From: Bacteroidia bacterium
GTDB lineage: Bacteria; Bacteroidota; Bacteroidia; Flavobacteriales; Flavobacteriaceae
Length of the DNA: 58,866 nt
Reading direction: 5' to 3'
Assembly (NCBI GenBank): GCA_030431695.1
Contig: JAUIIU010000011.1
Location: 1 to 58,866 of the forward strand
How positions within the stretch are numbered: the first letter of the stretch is position 1; each line of letters begins with the position of its first letter. Shown here piece by piece: positions 34,589 through 43,200 of this stretch. Under the pieces are notes generated by a model, which was given only the letters and a program-made list of their open reading frames with translations, was not told the DNA's origin and ran no database searches. The position numbers and the translations under genes are program-made.

Positions 34589-36562
34589 ATGCGCTGTACT
34601 TTTTCGAATGTTTTATTGACAGGCTTTCTTTTGTGTATATTCTTTGTGAATGCGCAAGATCGACAAAAAAGAGAATTTGGAGTAATTGATGTTCGGGACC
34701 AGAATGTGACATCGTATGCTCAGGATCCTGAAGCTGCAGGCGTTGTATTATTTGAAAGAGGTAAGAATTATGTGAAGGTGATCCGGAATTATGTAAGGCT
34801 GGTTAAATTCGTTCATGTTCGAATGAAAGTTTTTGACGCATCAGAATTTACCAGGAATTCCATTCAAATACCTTATTACCGAGGTTCTAGTGAAGAAGAG
34901 GTGGTTAACAATCTGAAAGCGATCACCCATAATGGTGAAGTTAAGACTTACTTATCCGAAAATGACATCTTCACCGTTGATGAAACCGAAAACTGGTCTT
35001 ACAAAAAGTTTACATTTCCGAATGTTAAGGATGGTAGCATATTGGAATACACCTACCGAATAGAATCCCCATATTTCTTCAATTTCGGAGGCTGGGAATT
35101 TCAAAGTGAAATTCCGAAACTCTATTCTGAATTTGGATCGGAAATACCCGGTAATTATATCTACCGTAAAGCTTTAATAGGCACAGAGAAACTGGATATT
35201 AATGAGGTGTATCTTGAAAAGGATTGTTTCTGGATTGAAAGTTTTGCCCAAAATGCAGATTGCGAAGTAGGTATCTATGCGATGATTGATGTTCCTGCAT
35301 TTAAAGACGAAGATCATATGCTCGCGTCTTCAAATTATCGTGCGCGGATCAGTTATGAGTTACAAGAGCACATCAATTTTGAAGGGATCAAAACGAAGTA
35401 CACGAAAGAATGGAAAGATGTTGATAAAGAATTCAGGACCAACAAAGAATTGGGCAGGCAATTAGCGCACAAGAATTTCTTTAAGAACCAGTTGCCACCC
35501 AATGATCTGGCAAACCCTAATGAACTCGAAAGAGCAAAGGCTGTTTTTTATTTCATTCAAGATCACTACTCCTGGAATGGCAATAGGGGAATATTCAGTG
35601 ATGTCAATATAAGAAAGGCATTCGACAATAAATCTGGAAACAGCAGCGAGATAAACTTGTCCCTGATCAACGCCCTGAATGCAGCTGAAATTACTTCGAA
35701 AATTGTACTGCTCTCAACCAGGGACAACGGGATCCCTACTCAGCTCTATCCGGTACTAACCGAATTCAATTATGTGGTGGCACAGGTACAAATTGGTGAG
35801 GAAATATTCTTGCTAGATGCCACGGACAAATATACTTCATTCGGGGCCCTTCCACTTCGAGGGTTAAACAGTATAGGCAGATTGTTAGATTTTAAATCCG
35901 GAAGTAAATGGGTGAATCTCGCTCCTTTCGGGAAGAACTTAAAAAACATAAGTGCTCAACTTCAAATAGATGAGGATCTATCGATCACGGGAAAAGTTAG
36001 GGAGATCTTTACGGGACATTTAGCTGCATATCAAAGGAACCTAATTAGCGGATTAAGCGAGGAAGACTACATAAAAGGTTATAAAGCTACATCTGAAGGG
36101 CTCTCTGTTCGAAGTTTTGAAATGAAAAATTTTAAGGATTTTGAAAAAAGCCTGACCGAAACCTATGAAATGCGGTTTGAATCTGAGAAAATAGGAAATG
36201 ACATTTTAATTTACCCATTCTTCGGAAAAGGATTCTACAATGAAAACCCTTTTAAATTAGAGTCAAGAGACTACCCGGTGGATTTTGGATATCCCTTCAT
36301 TAAATCATATTCAATGTCCATCGACCTTCAAGGGCTGTACAAGGTGAAAGAACTCCCAACAGGGAAAATAGTGAAATTACCCGAAAATGCCGGTGAATGC
36401 TCCGTTTATTACTCTGAATCAAACGGAACCATTGTTGTTAGATTTAAACTTCAGGTTAACGACTATCACTTTGCCCCTCACGAATATAATAGCCTGAAAG
36501 ATTTCTTTAGTACGATAGTCGAATGGCAATCTAAGGAGGTCATCCTGTTAGAAAAGCTCTAG
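34589..36562 (+). CDS. DUF3857 / transglutaminase-like secreted protein
   Basis: 657 residues with a signal peptide ending at NAQD. The N-terminal domain (about 60-240; FTRNSIQIPYYRGSSEEEVV, SENDIFTVDETENWSYKKFT) is DUF3857. The central part (about 330-430; VFYFIQDHYSWNGN, KSGNSSEINLSLINALNAAE, FILLDATDKYTSFGALP-like) has a transglutaminase-like layout: the usual catalytic Cys position reads SGNSSEIN with Ser, so catalysis is doubtful, while a D in LLDATD is kept. The C-terminal 200 residues are beta-rich. It is probably envelope-associated. It looks clearly A+T-richer than the operon before it, and shares a CTAG stop with the convergent dehydrogenase. Confidence 0.75.
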   Translation: MRCTFSNVLLTGFLLCIFFVNAQDRQKREFGVIDVRDQNVTSYAQDPEAAGVVLFERGKNYVKVIRNYVRLVKFVHVRMKVFDASEFTRNSIQIPYYRGSSEEEVVNNLKAITHNGEVKTYLSENDIFTVDETENWSYKKFTFPNVKDGSILEYTYRIESPYFFNFGGWEFQSEIPKLYSEFGSEIPGNYIYRKALIGTEKLDINEVYLEKDCFWIESFAQNADCEVGIYAMIDVPAFKDEDHMLASSNYRARISYELQEHINFEGIKTKYTKEWKDVDKEFRTNKELGRQLAHKNFFKNQLPPNDLANPNELERAKAVFYFIQDHYSWNGNRGIFSDVNIRKAFDNKSGNSSEINLSLINALNAAEITSKIVLLSTRDNGIPTQLYPVLTEFNYVVAQVQIGEEIFLLDATDKYTSFGALPLRGLNSIGRLLDFKSGSKWVNLAPFGKNLKNISAQLQIDEDLSITGKVREIFTGHLAAYQRNLISGLSEEDYIKGYKATSEGLSVRSFEMKNFKDFEKSLTETYEMRFESEKIGNDILIYPFFGKGFYNENPFKLESRDYPVDFGYPFIKSYSMSIDLQGLYKVKELPTGKIVKLPENAGECSVYYSESNGTIVVRFKLQVNDYHFAPHEYNSLKDFFSTIVEWQSKEVILLEKL

Positions 36563-37776
36563 TCCGTACCATACACATAATCCTGCAGGTAGGAATACCG
36601 TTCGGTAAGCGTACCATTCTCAGTGGTCATGCGTGCCCTATGTAGAATTCCGTCCTTATCACCGTTGAAGAATGCAGGAATCACCCACTTCAGGAACATT
36701 TCCCCGAAACCATAGCTGGCGTCACGAGGCAGTTCGCAGGGCAGGTTATCAACCGCCATCACTGTAATGGCTCCGGGCGTATCGAAAGCTGTTTCCTGTT
36801 CAGTAAGCGGATCGTAACCGTAAAACGGTTCGGCAATTGTAGAAGAACGAATCGTGCTTGCCACCGGACCATCGATGTCGCAGGAAATATCCGCAACGAG
36901 GTTGATCTTGAAATCCGGGTTACGTGTATCCTCCCTGGTAAACAGGTACGGCGCTCCCTGTCCGTAGAAATGTCCGGCAATGAATATATCACTTACCTTC
37001 GCGTAGCGCATGAAATCACTTTCATATCCGGAGGGATCGTCGTAGAATTCGTATTTATCCACTGGCTTGCCATCGATCCTGCGGTTATACTCCGTTACAT
37101 CAATCAGGCAATATACCGGTTCATCGAATTCCCTGGACAGGTAGTCGGCATCAGTCACCTGGCGGATCTTCATATGATCCAGGATCTCGTTAGCACCCCT
37201 GGCCACTTTACCCGTTCCCGACAAGATAATTCGAAGGTCCGAGGGGATCTCGATCTTACTCAGCTCGGATTTCAGTTCTTCGAGGTCGTGCAGGGTCTCA
37301 ACCTTTGGCAGCTCGAACAATTGATCCCGCAACCCCAACGCACGGAAGGCGTTATAGGCACCAACCAACCCGGCATAGCGTCCAAAACCAATCAGGCGGG
37401 CACCATTTCGTCTTGTGATCAGTTCGTGGTCATATAGTTCAATCTTCTTGTCCAGGACCGCACGTAATAAGGCGCGGTTATATGGTTGTTTTTTTATAGT
37501 ATGACTGAAAAAGAAATATTTTTTTTTCGGGATCAGGGCTTCAATCTTCACTTCTTTGACCCCAAGTAGTACATCCGCCTCTGAAACATTTTCCTTAACC
37601 ACTACACCTGCAGCCCGGTAATCCTCATCGGTGAAAATCCGTATGTTGGAAGATTCGGCCACGATCCTGGCGTCCGGGTGTTCGTTCATGACTTCCTGGC
37701 ACATACCGGGTGACAGTACAACACGCTTATCGGGAGGATTCTTGGTTTCTTTGATGAGTGCGAAGGTTATGGCCAT
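36559..37776 (-). CDS. NAD(P)-dependent oxidoreductase, AlaDH/saccharopine-dehydrogenase-like
   Basis: 405 residues. It opens with ITFALIKETKNPPDKRVVLS, the characteristic N-terminus of alanine dehydrogenase / lysine-forming saccharopine dehydrogenases, then ELITRRNGARLIGFGRYAGLVGAYNAFR. The Rossmann segment RIILSGTGKVARGANEILD is near residue 180. VADISCDIDGPVASTIRSSTI is conserved in Bacteroidota homologues. The substrate is uncertain; lysine/saccharopine-type is only a family name. It is a single gene, convergent with the DUF3857 gene. Confidence 0.8.
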   Translation of the reverse strand: MAITFALIKETKNPPDKRVVLSPGMCQEVMNEHPDARIVAESSNIRIFTDEDYRAAGVVVKENVSEADVLLGVKEVKIEALIPKKKYFFFSHTIKKQPYNRALLRAVLDKKIELYDHELITRRNGARLIGFGRYAGLVGAYNAFRALGLRDQLFELPKVETLHDLEELKSELSKIEIPSDLRIILSGTGKVARGANEILDHMKIRQVTDADYLSREFDEPVYCLIDVTEYNRRIDGKPVDKYEFYDDPSGYESDFMRYAKVSDIFIAGHFYGQGAPYLFTREDTRNPDFKINLVADISCDIDGPVASTIRSSTIAEPFYGYDPLTEQETAFDTPGAITVMAVDNLPCELPRDASYGFGEMFLKWVIPAFFNGDKDGILHRARMTTENGTLTERYSYLQDYVYGTD

Positions 37777-37828
37777 TTCGGAATACTTTTTGCTTTGTTT
37801 AAAGGATGTAAAGATACGGCAAATAAGC

Positions 37829-37848
37829 TATCTTTGCAGGTACTTTTG
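37829..37848 (+). promoter_or_regulatory. Two tandem -7-like boxes (TATCTTTG, TACTTTTG)
   Basis: TATCTTTG (37829-37836) and TACTTTTG (37841-37848) both fit TAnnTTTG on the plus strand, upstream of the structured element at 37931. They could drive a transcript covering that element. No matching -33 was found for either. Confidence 0.3.
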
Positions 37849-37905
37849 CGATGAGAGTGGTTGTCTTATTTAGAATTTCGATATTCACTTTTTCAGCAGA
37901 TGAGA

Positions 37906-37926
37906 TTCCTGCATACGCAGGAATTT
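37906..37926. repeat. Short extragenic inverted repeat
   Basis: ATTCCTGC and GCAGGAAT, separated by ATAC, form an 8-bp perfect inverted repeat. This GATTCCTGC...GCAGGAAT core is a repeated extragenic palindrome in many bacterial genomes. It directly precedes the large structured element. Confidence 0.6.
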
Positions 37927-37930
37927 GTAT

Positions 37931-38022
37931 CGGGCAGGGATAGGAGTGGCATCCCCTGTAGTGCCGTAGTAGCAGAGCAAAGCTCGCTACACGACTACTA
38001 CAGGGATACAGCGAATAGCCCG
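37931..38022 (+). ncRNA. Long bulged hairpin, possible 6S-like (6S-Flavo type) RNA or repeat
   Basis: A rod-like structure: outer stem CGGGC (37931-37935) with GCCCG (38018-38022); two purine-rich unpaired strands (AGGGATAGGAGTGGC and ACAGCGAATA); then stem ATCCC-CTGTAGT (37951-37962) with ACTACAG-GGAT (37997-38007); inner stem GTAGC/GCTAC (37969-37973, 37986-37990); cap GAGC-AAA-GCTC. A long hairpin with a central bubble is the shape of 6S RNA, and a flavobacterial 6S motif is known. The same type of hairpin may also be a multicopy extragenic repeat. Strand is assumed. Confidence 0.4.
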
Positions 38023-38068
38023 GTCCTCTGTAGCATTGAGCGCAGTGAGATGCGCAGGAGGGGCCCGC

Positions 38069-38108
38069 CACTTCTCGATACATCCGCCTGTGGCGAACAC
38101 TCGAAGTG
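38069..38108. repeat. Extragenic palindromic repeat abutting tmRNA promoter
   Basis: CACTTC-T-CGA (38069-38078) pairs with TCGAAGTG (38101-38108), and inside lies CGCC-TGT-GGCG. This CACTTCGAG-type palindrome is a familiar multicopy extragenic repeat of flavobacteria. It ends 3 nt before the tmRNA -7 box. Confidence 0.55.
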
Positions 38109-38111
38109 ACA

Positions 38112-38119
38112 GATCTTTG
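38112..38119 (+). promoter_or_regulatory. ssrA: Probable -7 box (GATCTTTG) of ssrA
   Basis: GATCTTTG differs from TAnnTTTG at the first base only and ends 9 nt before the tmRNA 5' end at 38128, the normal distance to a start site. The -33 would fall inside the palindromic repeat and shows no TTG. Confidence 0.5.
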
Positions 38120-38127
38120 AAAACAAC

Positions 38128-38523
38128 GGGGCCGACTGGTTTTGACAGCGGGTCAAATTGTACGGTAAGCATGTCGAGCGCTGGAATACAGCTCGTAAAT
38201 CTCATATTTCATACTTTTTAAACGGCGAGAATAACTACGCCCTAGCTGCATAATCTGAATTATAGTAGGATGTGCCTCGGCCCGCAAGGCGGGCAAGCAG
38301 GAAGTCACTCGAAGGCCTTGGTTTGCGGCATTCGGTTTAGTGGCTTCGTAAAAGTAAACCTAGATTCCGCAGGGCTTTGATGCGGTTTCGAAACTCGATT
38401 GAAGCTAAGCGGTGCGTGGGCAGTTTTCGGCCAACAATCCGACGAAAAATCAAACGAAGACTAAGCATGTAGAAATCGGTATGGTTGCGCGTTTGGACGA
38501 GGGTTCGACTCCCTCCGGCTCCA
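38128..38523 (+). ncRNA. ssrA: tmRNA (transfer-messenger RNA)
   Basis: One-piece tmRNA, about 396 nt. The 5' end GGGGCCGACTGGTTTTGACA pairs with the 3' end CGGCTCC (acceptor stem of 7 bp, one G-U), and the T arm GGACGAGGGTTCGACTCCC is present. The tag frame at 38224-38253 reads GENNYALAA then TAA. tmRNA with SmpB releases stalled ribosomes and marks the product for proteolysis. The 3' end is discriminator A followed by CGA, so CCA is not encoded and must be added. Downstream are a hairpin and a terminator. Confidence 0.95.
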
Positions 38524-38529
38524 CGATCA

Positions 38530-38595
38530 AGCAGAAATCTCTGCTATGGATTTAAATGGAAAATGCCTGAAAGCTTGCTTTCAAGGCATTTTTTG
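38530..38595 (+). terminator. Terminator region of ssrA
   Basis: First, a small hairpin AGCAGA-AATC-TCTGCT (38530-38545). Then a strong stem: ATGCCT-GAAAGC (38563-38574) with GCTTTC-A-AGGCAT (38577-38589), followed by a run of six T (38589-38594). Confidence 0.8.
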
Positions 38596-38929
38596 TTTGA
38601 ATACATTGGTTTGTGAAACAAACCTGAGATTTCTATTTGCAGGACGGAAACCATTTGGGATCACCGAAGGCAATCCCTCGTTACGGGTGGCTTTTTTCGT
38701 TCCGCCTACGGTCGTCGAAGGCCAACGCGGCAAGCTGGCCCCTCGCTAAAAATGTCCACCGGACATTTTCTAAACGCTCGGTCCTCTCCTGTGGATGGGT
38801 GATCCAATACTTCTCCGAAGCTACGTACACAGTAAGAAGCGTCTTCAGTAGTATACAAAAACAGTTCAATCTAAATATTCAATTTACAAGCCAGCTCTTG
38901 GATTCAAAGGATTTTAAATTTCCTTTCTC
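38596..38929. other. Intergenic stretch with short hairpins, no gene seen
   Basis: No convincing ORF on either strand. It contains GGGATcaCC-GAA-GGcaATCCC (38659-38679), a perfect 9-bp hairpin AAAATGTCC-ACC-GGACATTTT (38749-38769), and a C/G-rich stretch between. These look like degenerate extragenic repeats or the remains of a small mobile element next to tmRNA; I see no integrase or direct repeat of the tmRNA 3' end. Confidence 0.5.
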
Positions 38930-39625
38930 TTAATCCTGTCCTCCTAATAACTGCAATGGGTCGGCGACCTCGAACTCTGAAATTTCATAGTTCTCAGGGA
39001 TCTCAAAATCAGAATCGGGAACCTTCGTTTTATCGAATTCGGCAGCAGTCATGATCATGGTTATTCCATTGGTTTCACTCATGATCTTCAATGGTATACC
39101 TTTGATGTCTTTTTGAAATATACCTCCGGTATTCAATTTACCGTTATTTCCATATCCATCGAATTGATACTTATCGGTCACCCACAAATACTGCGTGGTT
39201 TTCGCTCCATCTCCCGCATCCGATATCACCTTGTATTTCTGACATTTCAATCCTACTATATTAATAACCTCATCCTCTTTGTAAATCTCAGGAGCTACTG
39301 GTTCTTCTTTGTCACCTTCTATGGGAAGTATATACGCCACTTTTTCGCTATGTTTAACCATCCAAGATTTAATGTGTTCTCCATCAACAATGATCTCACC
39401 CATCATATCTGCCATCATACCTCCCTCCATTTTGAATTTTAACTTCTGCCCTTTTACCACAAACACATAGTATTCGGGCATAAAAGCTGCCGTCTCATCA
39501 GCACCCTCTCCCGAAAGTTCGATTGAATATTTTATAGTTCCTTCAAAAGCCTTTTGAGCATTGGCAGGTACAGCCAACAAAAGCAAGGTCATCAGAACGA
39601 ATACGGTATTTCTTAAATTTCTCAT
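38930..39625 (-). CDS. Secreted protein, DUF4412/GLPGLI-like
   Basis: 231 residues from ATG 39625 (MRNLRNTVFVLMTLLLLAVP); the frame is open further upstream but the signal peptide fixes this start. After cleavage near ANAQ it begins KAFEGTIKYSIELSG, followed by Met/Lys-rich strands (LKFKMEGGMMADMMGEIIVD), YLWVTDKYQFDGYGN, and ends with a Gly-rich QLLGGQD tail. This beta-rich layout is common in Bacteroidota secreted proteins annotated DUF4412. Probably periplasmic and metal- or lipid-binding at a guess; the family function is unknown. Confidence 0.65.
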   Translation of the reverse strand: MRNLRNTVFVLMTLLLLAVPANAQKAFEGTIKYSIELSGEGADETAAFMPEYYVFVVKGQKLKFKMEGGMMADMMGEIIVDGEHIKSWMVKHSEKVAYILPIEGDKEEPVAPEIYKEDEVINIVGLKCQKYKVISDAGDGAKTTQYLWVTDKYQFDGYGNNGKLNTGGIFQKDIKGIPLKIMSETNGITMIMTAAEFDKTKVPDSDFEIPENYEISEFEVADPLQLLGGQD

Positions 39626-39906
39626 AGTTCTATCATTGATTAAGGGCCCGAAGTTAGCGAATTTCAGTGTATAAAAACGCAGTGTTAACAGCAAATAAAC
39701 AAAAAGTATTTACCCTGTTTAATATCATTGACACAACTAGTATTCCGATAAATTTTGAGATAACCACCTGAGTGGAAACAATTTGAAATGTTACTATCGA
39801 CCCCCGCTGGTGAAACATGATATAGCTCATGAAATTTCAGCCTGTAATCCGTATCTTTAAGTAACAACAAATAGAAAATTACGATAAGTCATAAATATAA
39901 AAGGAT

Positions 39907-40140
39907 ATGAAAGGTGGAGAATTTATAGATGTCTATTCCGGGTCTGAAGTTAGGGTGATCATGCTCAAAGGCCTTCTGGAAGAAAAGGGGATCGACAGTG
40001 TGGTTCAGAATGAATACCTGTCCGGGATCACTTCCGGCCTGGGCGGTGGTGCAATCAATACGGTTAAACTAAGAGTGCATGAAGATGATGTGGAAAGTGC
40101 AAAAGCCGTAGTAGCGGATTTCATCGAGAATCAACAATAA
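39907..40140 (+). CDS. DUF2007 domain protein (putative signal transducing protein)
   Basis: 77 residues. It reads IDVYSGSEVRVIMLKGLLEEKGIDSVVQNEY, then LRVHEDDVESAKAVVADFIE, the alpha/beta ferredoxin-like DUF2007 pattern with the usual 'move to the next residue/paired strand' layout. Family members are small cytoplasmic proteins, described as putative signal transducers without a known ligand. It is a single gene with a TATCTTTA box about 40 nt upstream and a terminator-like hairpin just after. Confidence 0.85.
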   Translation: MKGGEFIDVYSGSEVRVIMLKGLLEEKGIDSVVQNEYLSGITSGLGGGAINTVKLRVHEDDVESAKAVVADFIENQQ

Positions 40141-40147
40141 ACCAAAA

Positions 40148-40181
40148 TGCCTTAGCGAACAATTTAATGCGAGCTAAGGCA
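40148..40181. terminator. Bidirectional hairpin between DUF2007 gene and MORN gene
   Basis: TGCCTTAGC (40148-40156) pairs with GCTAAGGCA (40173-40181), a perfect 9-bp stem. T residues are sparse after it on the plus strand, while the minus strand shows TTTTGG after it, so it may end both converging genes weakly. Confidence 0.5.
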
Positions 40182-40217
40182 CTTACTAGCAGTTGATTAA
40201 CTGAAATTTATTTGGCT

Positions 40218-43200
40218 TTAGTAGTATTTCTTCGTTAGCAGATTACCTGCGTCGTCATAGACAAGCCATTCACCTGTCTTTTTGTAATTGTTATATTCCC
40301 CTTCAGTCTTGAGGATACCATTCTCGTGATAGAATTTCCAGAATCCGTGAATCTTCCCATCGGCGTAGTTTCCATCCGACTTCAACTGTCCGTTCTCATG
40401 ATAGAACTTCCAGGGGCCACTCTGCTGTCCATTAACAAATGAACCCATAGATTCCAGGGTACCGTCCTCATAGTAATTCTTCCATTCACCCGATTTCTCA
40501 CCGTCGGTATAACCACCAATCTCCCGGATCTGTCCGTTCTTGTGATAATATTCCCAGGTCCCGATCCGCTGTCCGTCCTCGTCATAAACACCCAAATCTC
40601 TTAGCTGACCATCCCTGTAATATCCTTTCGAGATTTTGAGTTCAAATGGCTCATCTTTTTTCTCAGCAACAGCTGCCACCGCTTCCCCGGATTTGATCTT
40701 TAGTTTCCGGCCTACATGCAACTTATCGGAAGTGAGATTGTTCCATTTCTTTAAATCTGAAACTGAGACCCCGTACTGAGTTGCAATTCTTCCAAGGTAT
40801 TCACCACGTTCAACAACGTGATATACATTTTCCGAAATGGCCTCGGCAGAAACACTTGTCTCCTTCTCCAATTCTGCCAGTTGGGTCGCTTCATCCCTGG
40901 CTTTCTCCTTTTCGATTTCAGCCAGCCTTGCCGCTTCCTTGTTCGCAGCTTCTTGAATGGCCTTTTTTCTTTCCGCCTCAATACGCTCGGCTTCTAACCT
41001 GGCAGCATCCAGCGCCTTTTTCTTTTCAAGTTCAAGTTCTGCAAGCCTTTCAGCCTCCTTAGCTTCGGCCGCTTCACGTTCTTTTTGAGCTTTGGCTTCA
41101 GCCAGGCGTTTCTCTTCGGCTGCAGCTTCCTTCAATTTCTGCTCTTTTAGGGCTATCTCCTTTTCGACCTCTTTTCGGATGGCGGCCTCCCGTTCTGCCT
41201 CTGCAAGACGTTCCGCCTCGAGACGTGCCGTTTCAATTCTTGCCGCTTCTTTCTTAGCTGCTTCTTCCAGGGCTTTTTGCTTTTCGATCTCTGCTAATCG
41301 TGCTGCCTCCCTGCGGGCTGCTTCAATTTTTTCCGCCTCTTTTGCTGCAGCCTCTTCAAGTGCTTTTTGCTTCTCTGCTTCGGCTATTCTGGCCGCTTCT
41401 TTCCTGGCTGCTTCAAGTCGCTCTGCTTCTTTACTGGCCGCTTCATCCAACGCTTTTTGTCGTTCAATCTCCGCAATTCGAGCAGCCTCCTTCCGTGCGG
41501 CCTCTAACCTTTCGGACTCTTTCTTAGCAGCATCTTCCAGTGCTTTTTGCTTTTCGGCCTCTGCGACACGTGCGGCTTCTTTCCTGGCCGATTCCAGCCT
41601 GGCAGCTTCACGTTTGGCAGCCTCTTCCAGCGCCTTTTCTCGTTCCACCTCGGCTAACCTCGCAGCTTCCTTACGTGCGGCTTCGAGATTTGCGGCTTCG
41701 CGCTTCGCAGCCTCGTCCAGCGCTCGTTGTTTCTCGATCTCTGCCAGTCGGGCAGCTTCTTTGAGCGCCTGCTGTTTTTCAATTTCAGCCAATCGCCTGG
41801 CCTCTTTCCTTGCAGCTTCAATTCTTTCTGCCTCTCTTTGAGCGGCTTCTTCAAGTGCTTTTTGTTTATCTGCTTCAGCAATACGAAGTGCCTCTTTTTT
41901 GGCTTCTTCGATGCGAATAGCTTCCTGTCGGGCAGCTTCTTCCAGAGCTTTCTGCTTTTCCGCTTCAGCTATACGGGCTGCCTCTTTTCGGGCCTCTTCC
42001 AGTTTCTGAGCCTCACGTTGTGCGGCTTCATCGAGAGCTTTCTGTCGCTCGATCTCCGCTAACCTAGCAGCTTCCTTTCTCGCTGCCTCCAGTTTCACTG
42101 CTTCACGTTGTGCCGCTTCTTCAAGAGCTTTCTGTCTCTCAGCCTCGGCAATTCGAGCAGCCTCTTTTCGGGCCTCTTCAAGTTTTGCAGCTTCCTTTAT
42201 TGCAGCCTCTTCGAGCAGCTTTTGCTTTTCGATCTCCGCCTGACGAGCAGCTTCCTTTAGAGCTAATTCTTTCCTGGCTGCCACTTCAAGGGCAGCTTCC
42301 TTCAAGGCTGCTTCGCGTGCTGCCTGTTCTTTAAGTTGAGCTTCTTTTGTCGCAGCTTCTTTCAATGCAAGTTCCTTGGCTGCGGCTTCCTGTCGAGCCT
42401 GATCTTTCAAAGCAGCTTCTTTCCTGGCTGTCTCTATTAATTCGGCTTCTTTTTTCGCTGCTTCCTTTAAGGCGAGTTCTTTGGCGGCAGCATCTCGAAT
42501 TGCCGCATCACGACGTTTTGCCTCATCTTCGGCTGCCTTTTTAAGCTCAGCCTCTTTTTTAGCTGCATCTTTCAGGGCAATTTCTTTGCGAGCCGTTTCA
42601 AGTCGAGCTTCTTCCTTCAGTTTTGCTTCACGGGCCGCCTTTTCAGCAAGCGCCTGCTCTTTGGCCGCAGCTTCTTTCAAAGCGGTTTCCCGTAATTCGG
42701 CTTCCTTCAGGGCCTGTGCTTTTAATTCGGCTTCTTTTTTTGCAGCTTCTTTCAATGCCAGTTCTTTCCTGGCTGCATCTTTCATTGCTTCTTCCTTCAT
42801 AGCTGCTTCCCTGGAAGCTGTTTCTTTTAGTTCGGCTTCCTTCTGGGCCGCAAGTGCCAACTCTGCCTCCTTCTGCTTTTTCTCTTCTTCTGCCTTCGCC
42901 TTCTGTGCGGCAACCTTATTAGCCGCATCGTTATTGAGATCTATAATGGCCTCCAGTTTTTTAACGCGGAATGAGCTTTCGTCCAGCTGCTTCCTGAGAT
43001 AGTTAGCGTATGCTGCTTCGTTATTGAGTTCCTTTTCTTTTTGGGTAAGACGCTGAACCAATTCATCCTTGTCTTCCGGAAGAATTTCGGGCGCGGTAAT
43101 TTCTTCTTCTGAATCCATCACCGTGGTGTCAGGTCCGGGTGTGGTTTGAGCGAATTCCGAGCGATCTTTAATGGTTACCTGCTCTATACCGGTGCTGCGC

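Noticed and set aside
38681-38869. Minus-strand frame after tmRNA as a GIY-YIG nuclease remnant
   Set aside because: A few residues resemble the motif but the catalytic pattern is absent and the frame runs through hairpins.
41092-41841. Long plus-strand open frame (Ser/Ala/Arg-rich) inside the MORN-protein region
   Set aside because: It is the antisense of the repetitive Ala/Glu/Lys helix codons, with low-complexity protein and no start context; the minus-strand gene explains the sequence.
40900-42700. Repeats resembling a CRISPR array or tandem satellite
   Set aside because: The ~90-bp periodicity is coding (30-residue helix repeat) and imperfect, with no constant repeat and variable spacer pattern.
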